Below, in pieces: positions 63,263 through 64,000 of a stretch of 64,000 bases of DNA (position 1 is the first letter of the stretch; the number at the start of each line of letters is the position of its first letter). The stretch lies in the NCBI GenBank assembly GCA_030549335.1, contig CM060198.1:62537378-62601377 (forward strand), written 5' to 3'. The position numbers were made by a program, and so were the translations under genes. The DNA comes from Pontederia crassipes (Eukaryota > Streptophyta > Magnoliopsida > Commelinales > Pontederiaceae). The notes below the pieces were generated by a model, which made no database searches, was not told the origin of the DNA, and saw only the letters and a list, made by a program, of their open reading frames with translations.

Positions 63263-63600
63263 GTGGCATCAAAGCGCATAAAGAAGTGGGCAGACACCGC
63301 CCGATGGGACGTTAACTTTGAAGTCGGAGACTTGGTCCTAATGAAGCTGGTCCAACATCTTCGGCTAAATGAGAAGAATTTGCACAAGGGCATTGTTACG
63401 CGTTACGAGAGCCTGTTCAAGATCCTGAAAAAAGTAGGTAGGATGGCCTATAAGTTGGAGCTCCCGTCGCAGATGCAACAACACCCAGTCTTTCATGTCA
63501 GCTTGCTCAAATATTATGTCGAAGACCCTAAGATCTTGGGCGTGGGGTTTCAGACAACGCCCTGTCGGCCATCCATCAATAGTTCACTAATCAAGTTGAA
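63263..63600 (+). pseudogene. Gypsy integrase C-terminal domain fragment
   Basis: The frame ASKRIKKWADTARWDVNFEV, GDLVLMKL, KNLHKGIVTRYESLFKILKK and HPVFHVSLLKYY is the end of Gypsy integrase, normally about 3 kb downstream of gag. Here it begins about 40 bp after the gag remnants, marking the deletion. A chromodomain is not evident. Confidence 0.85.
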
Positions 63601-63790
63601 GAAGTACTCGTCGTATGCATGAAGCATCAGAAGGAGTATCTTATTCGATGAAGAGAAAGATCGGATGTCGACACATCTCATTAAATACATTGCATTAGCT
63701 AATGAACAAAAAACACACGAGTGGAAATGATCAGGACACTGTGATACGAACTGCATGCTGCACCCAGCAAGCAAGAACTGTACTACGTAC

Positions 63791-63829
63791 CTCTGGCTTC
63801 AACCATCTGCTCATGGTGGAAGAAGCCAT
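63791..63829 (-). CDS. First coding exon of a probable B12D-like (MLRQ-type) protein
   Basis: On minus an ATG at 63829 opens 13 codons, MASSTMSRWLKPE, ending in a strong donor GTACGTA. Plant B12D proteins, small mitochondrial membrane proteins related to the complex I MLRQ subunit, begin with a similar RWLRPE just before their single membrane span. A CATAAAAG box near 63935 lies about 105 bp upstream. The next exon should start VYPLFAAVG-like, but I could not find it leftward to about 56 kb, and the Gypsy fragment lies in the way. Either intron 1 is very long or the gene is broken. The identification rests on a short peptide. Confidence 0.45.
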
Positions 63830-64000
63830 GGGTGTTGCAGGAGGTGAGGGAGGAGGAGGATGAACGATTTGAATGCAGAGAATTAGAGAATTTCTTTGCT
63901 CTGATGTCTGGTCCCATTCACATGGCTGCTTCTTTTATGGGCACTCCTGACCAAAATTAGGAGGGAGAAAGGAGAGGGAGGGAGTGGAAAACGTAAGAAG

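Larger units (their letters stand above)
61761..63620 (+). mobile_element. Ty3/Gypsy retrotransposon fragment with internal pol deletion
   Basis: A primer-binding-like TTGATATCAGAGCAAC at about 62208-62223 follows a possible LTR end (CCCGTGACA), which could begin near 61761 (TGTGATAG); the LTR start is uncertain. Gag follows, then the last part of integrase. Protease, RT, RNase H and the integrase core are missing. No 3' LTR was found, so the right end is truncated near 63600. Confidence 0.75.

Overview
The window is nuclear DNA from a flowering plant. Genes are split by GT-AG introns, the intergenic DNA is very AT-rich, and it is crowded with plant LTR retrotransposons, RTE LINE and tRNA-derived SINE sequence, and microsatellites. 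GC-rich 5' coding ends, as in the L8, PDH and START genes, would suit a monocot, but I cannot name the species. No CRISPR array or bacterial operon is present. All exon models were built by eye from splice sites, reading-frame phase and protein family motifs.

Host genes, left to right: (1) the 5' four exons of a small conserved plant protein (745-2719, minus), cut by the left window edge; (2) a five-exon coiled-coil protein (8611-11336, plus); (3) cytosolic ribosomal protein L8/uL2 (13164-15068, minus); (4) plastid pyruvate dehydrogenase E1 alpha (18943-22789, minus); (5) a membrane-anchored START-domain lipid-transfer protein (26007-32973, minus) with a full-length RTE LINE in its 5-kb fifth intron; (6) a ten-exon GH28 polygalacturonase (52772-56044, minus) with the remains of a tandem copy beside it (50204-51327); (7) the first exon of a probable B12D-like protein (63791-63829, minus). 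The housekeeping genes share no pathway and look independently transcribed.

Mobile DNA lies between and inside these genes. At 3101-8218 a decayed DNA-transposon-like unit has imperfect terminal inverted repeats, a broken zf-GRF gene on plus and a broken FAR1-like gene on minus that has lost its MULE transposase core. At 15463-18110 there is a 2.65-kb solo LTR with a 5-bp target duplication. At 39337-49127 a Copia element is interrupted in its reverse transcriptase by a second, gag-only Sirevirus-like element (42865-47388). At 61.8-63.6 kb a Gypsy element has its pol core deleted. Smaller pieces include a SINE, a 44-bp RTE tail with a 22-bp target duplication, a Tourist-like MITE and two L1-type fragments.

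The least ordinary signals are: GGTCGACC-type palindrome arrays in two unrelated LTR families; simple repeats starting next to the 5' splice site in five of nine introns of the polygalacturonase gene, whose start codon is also alone in its own coding exon; and the FAR1/GRF unit without a transposase core.
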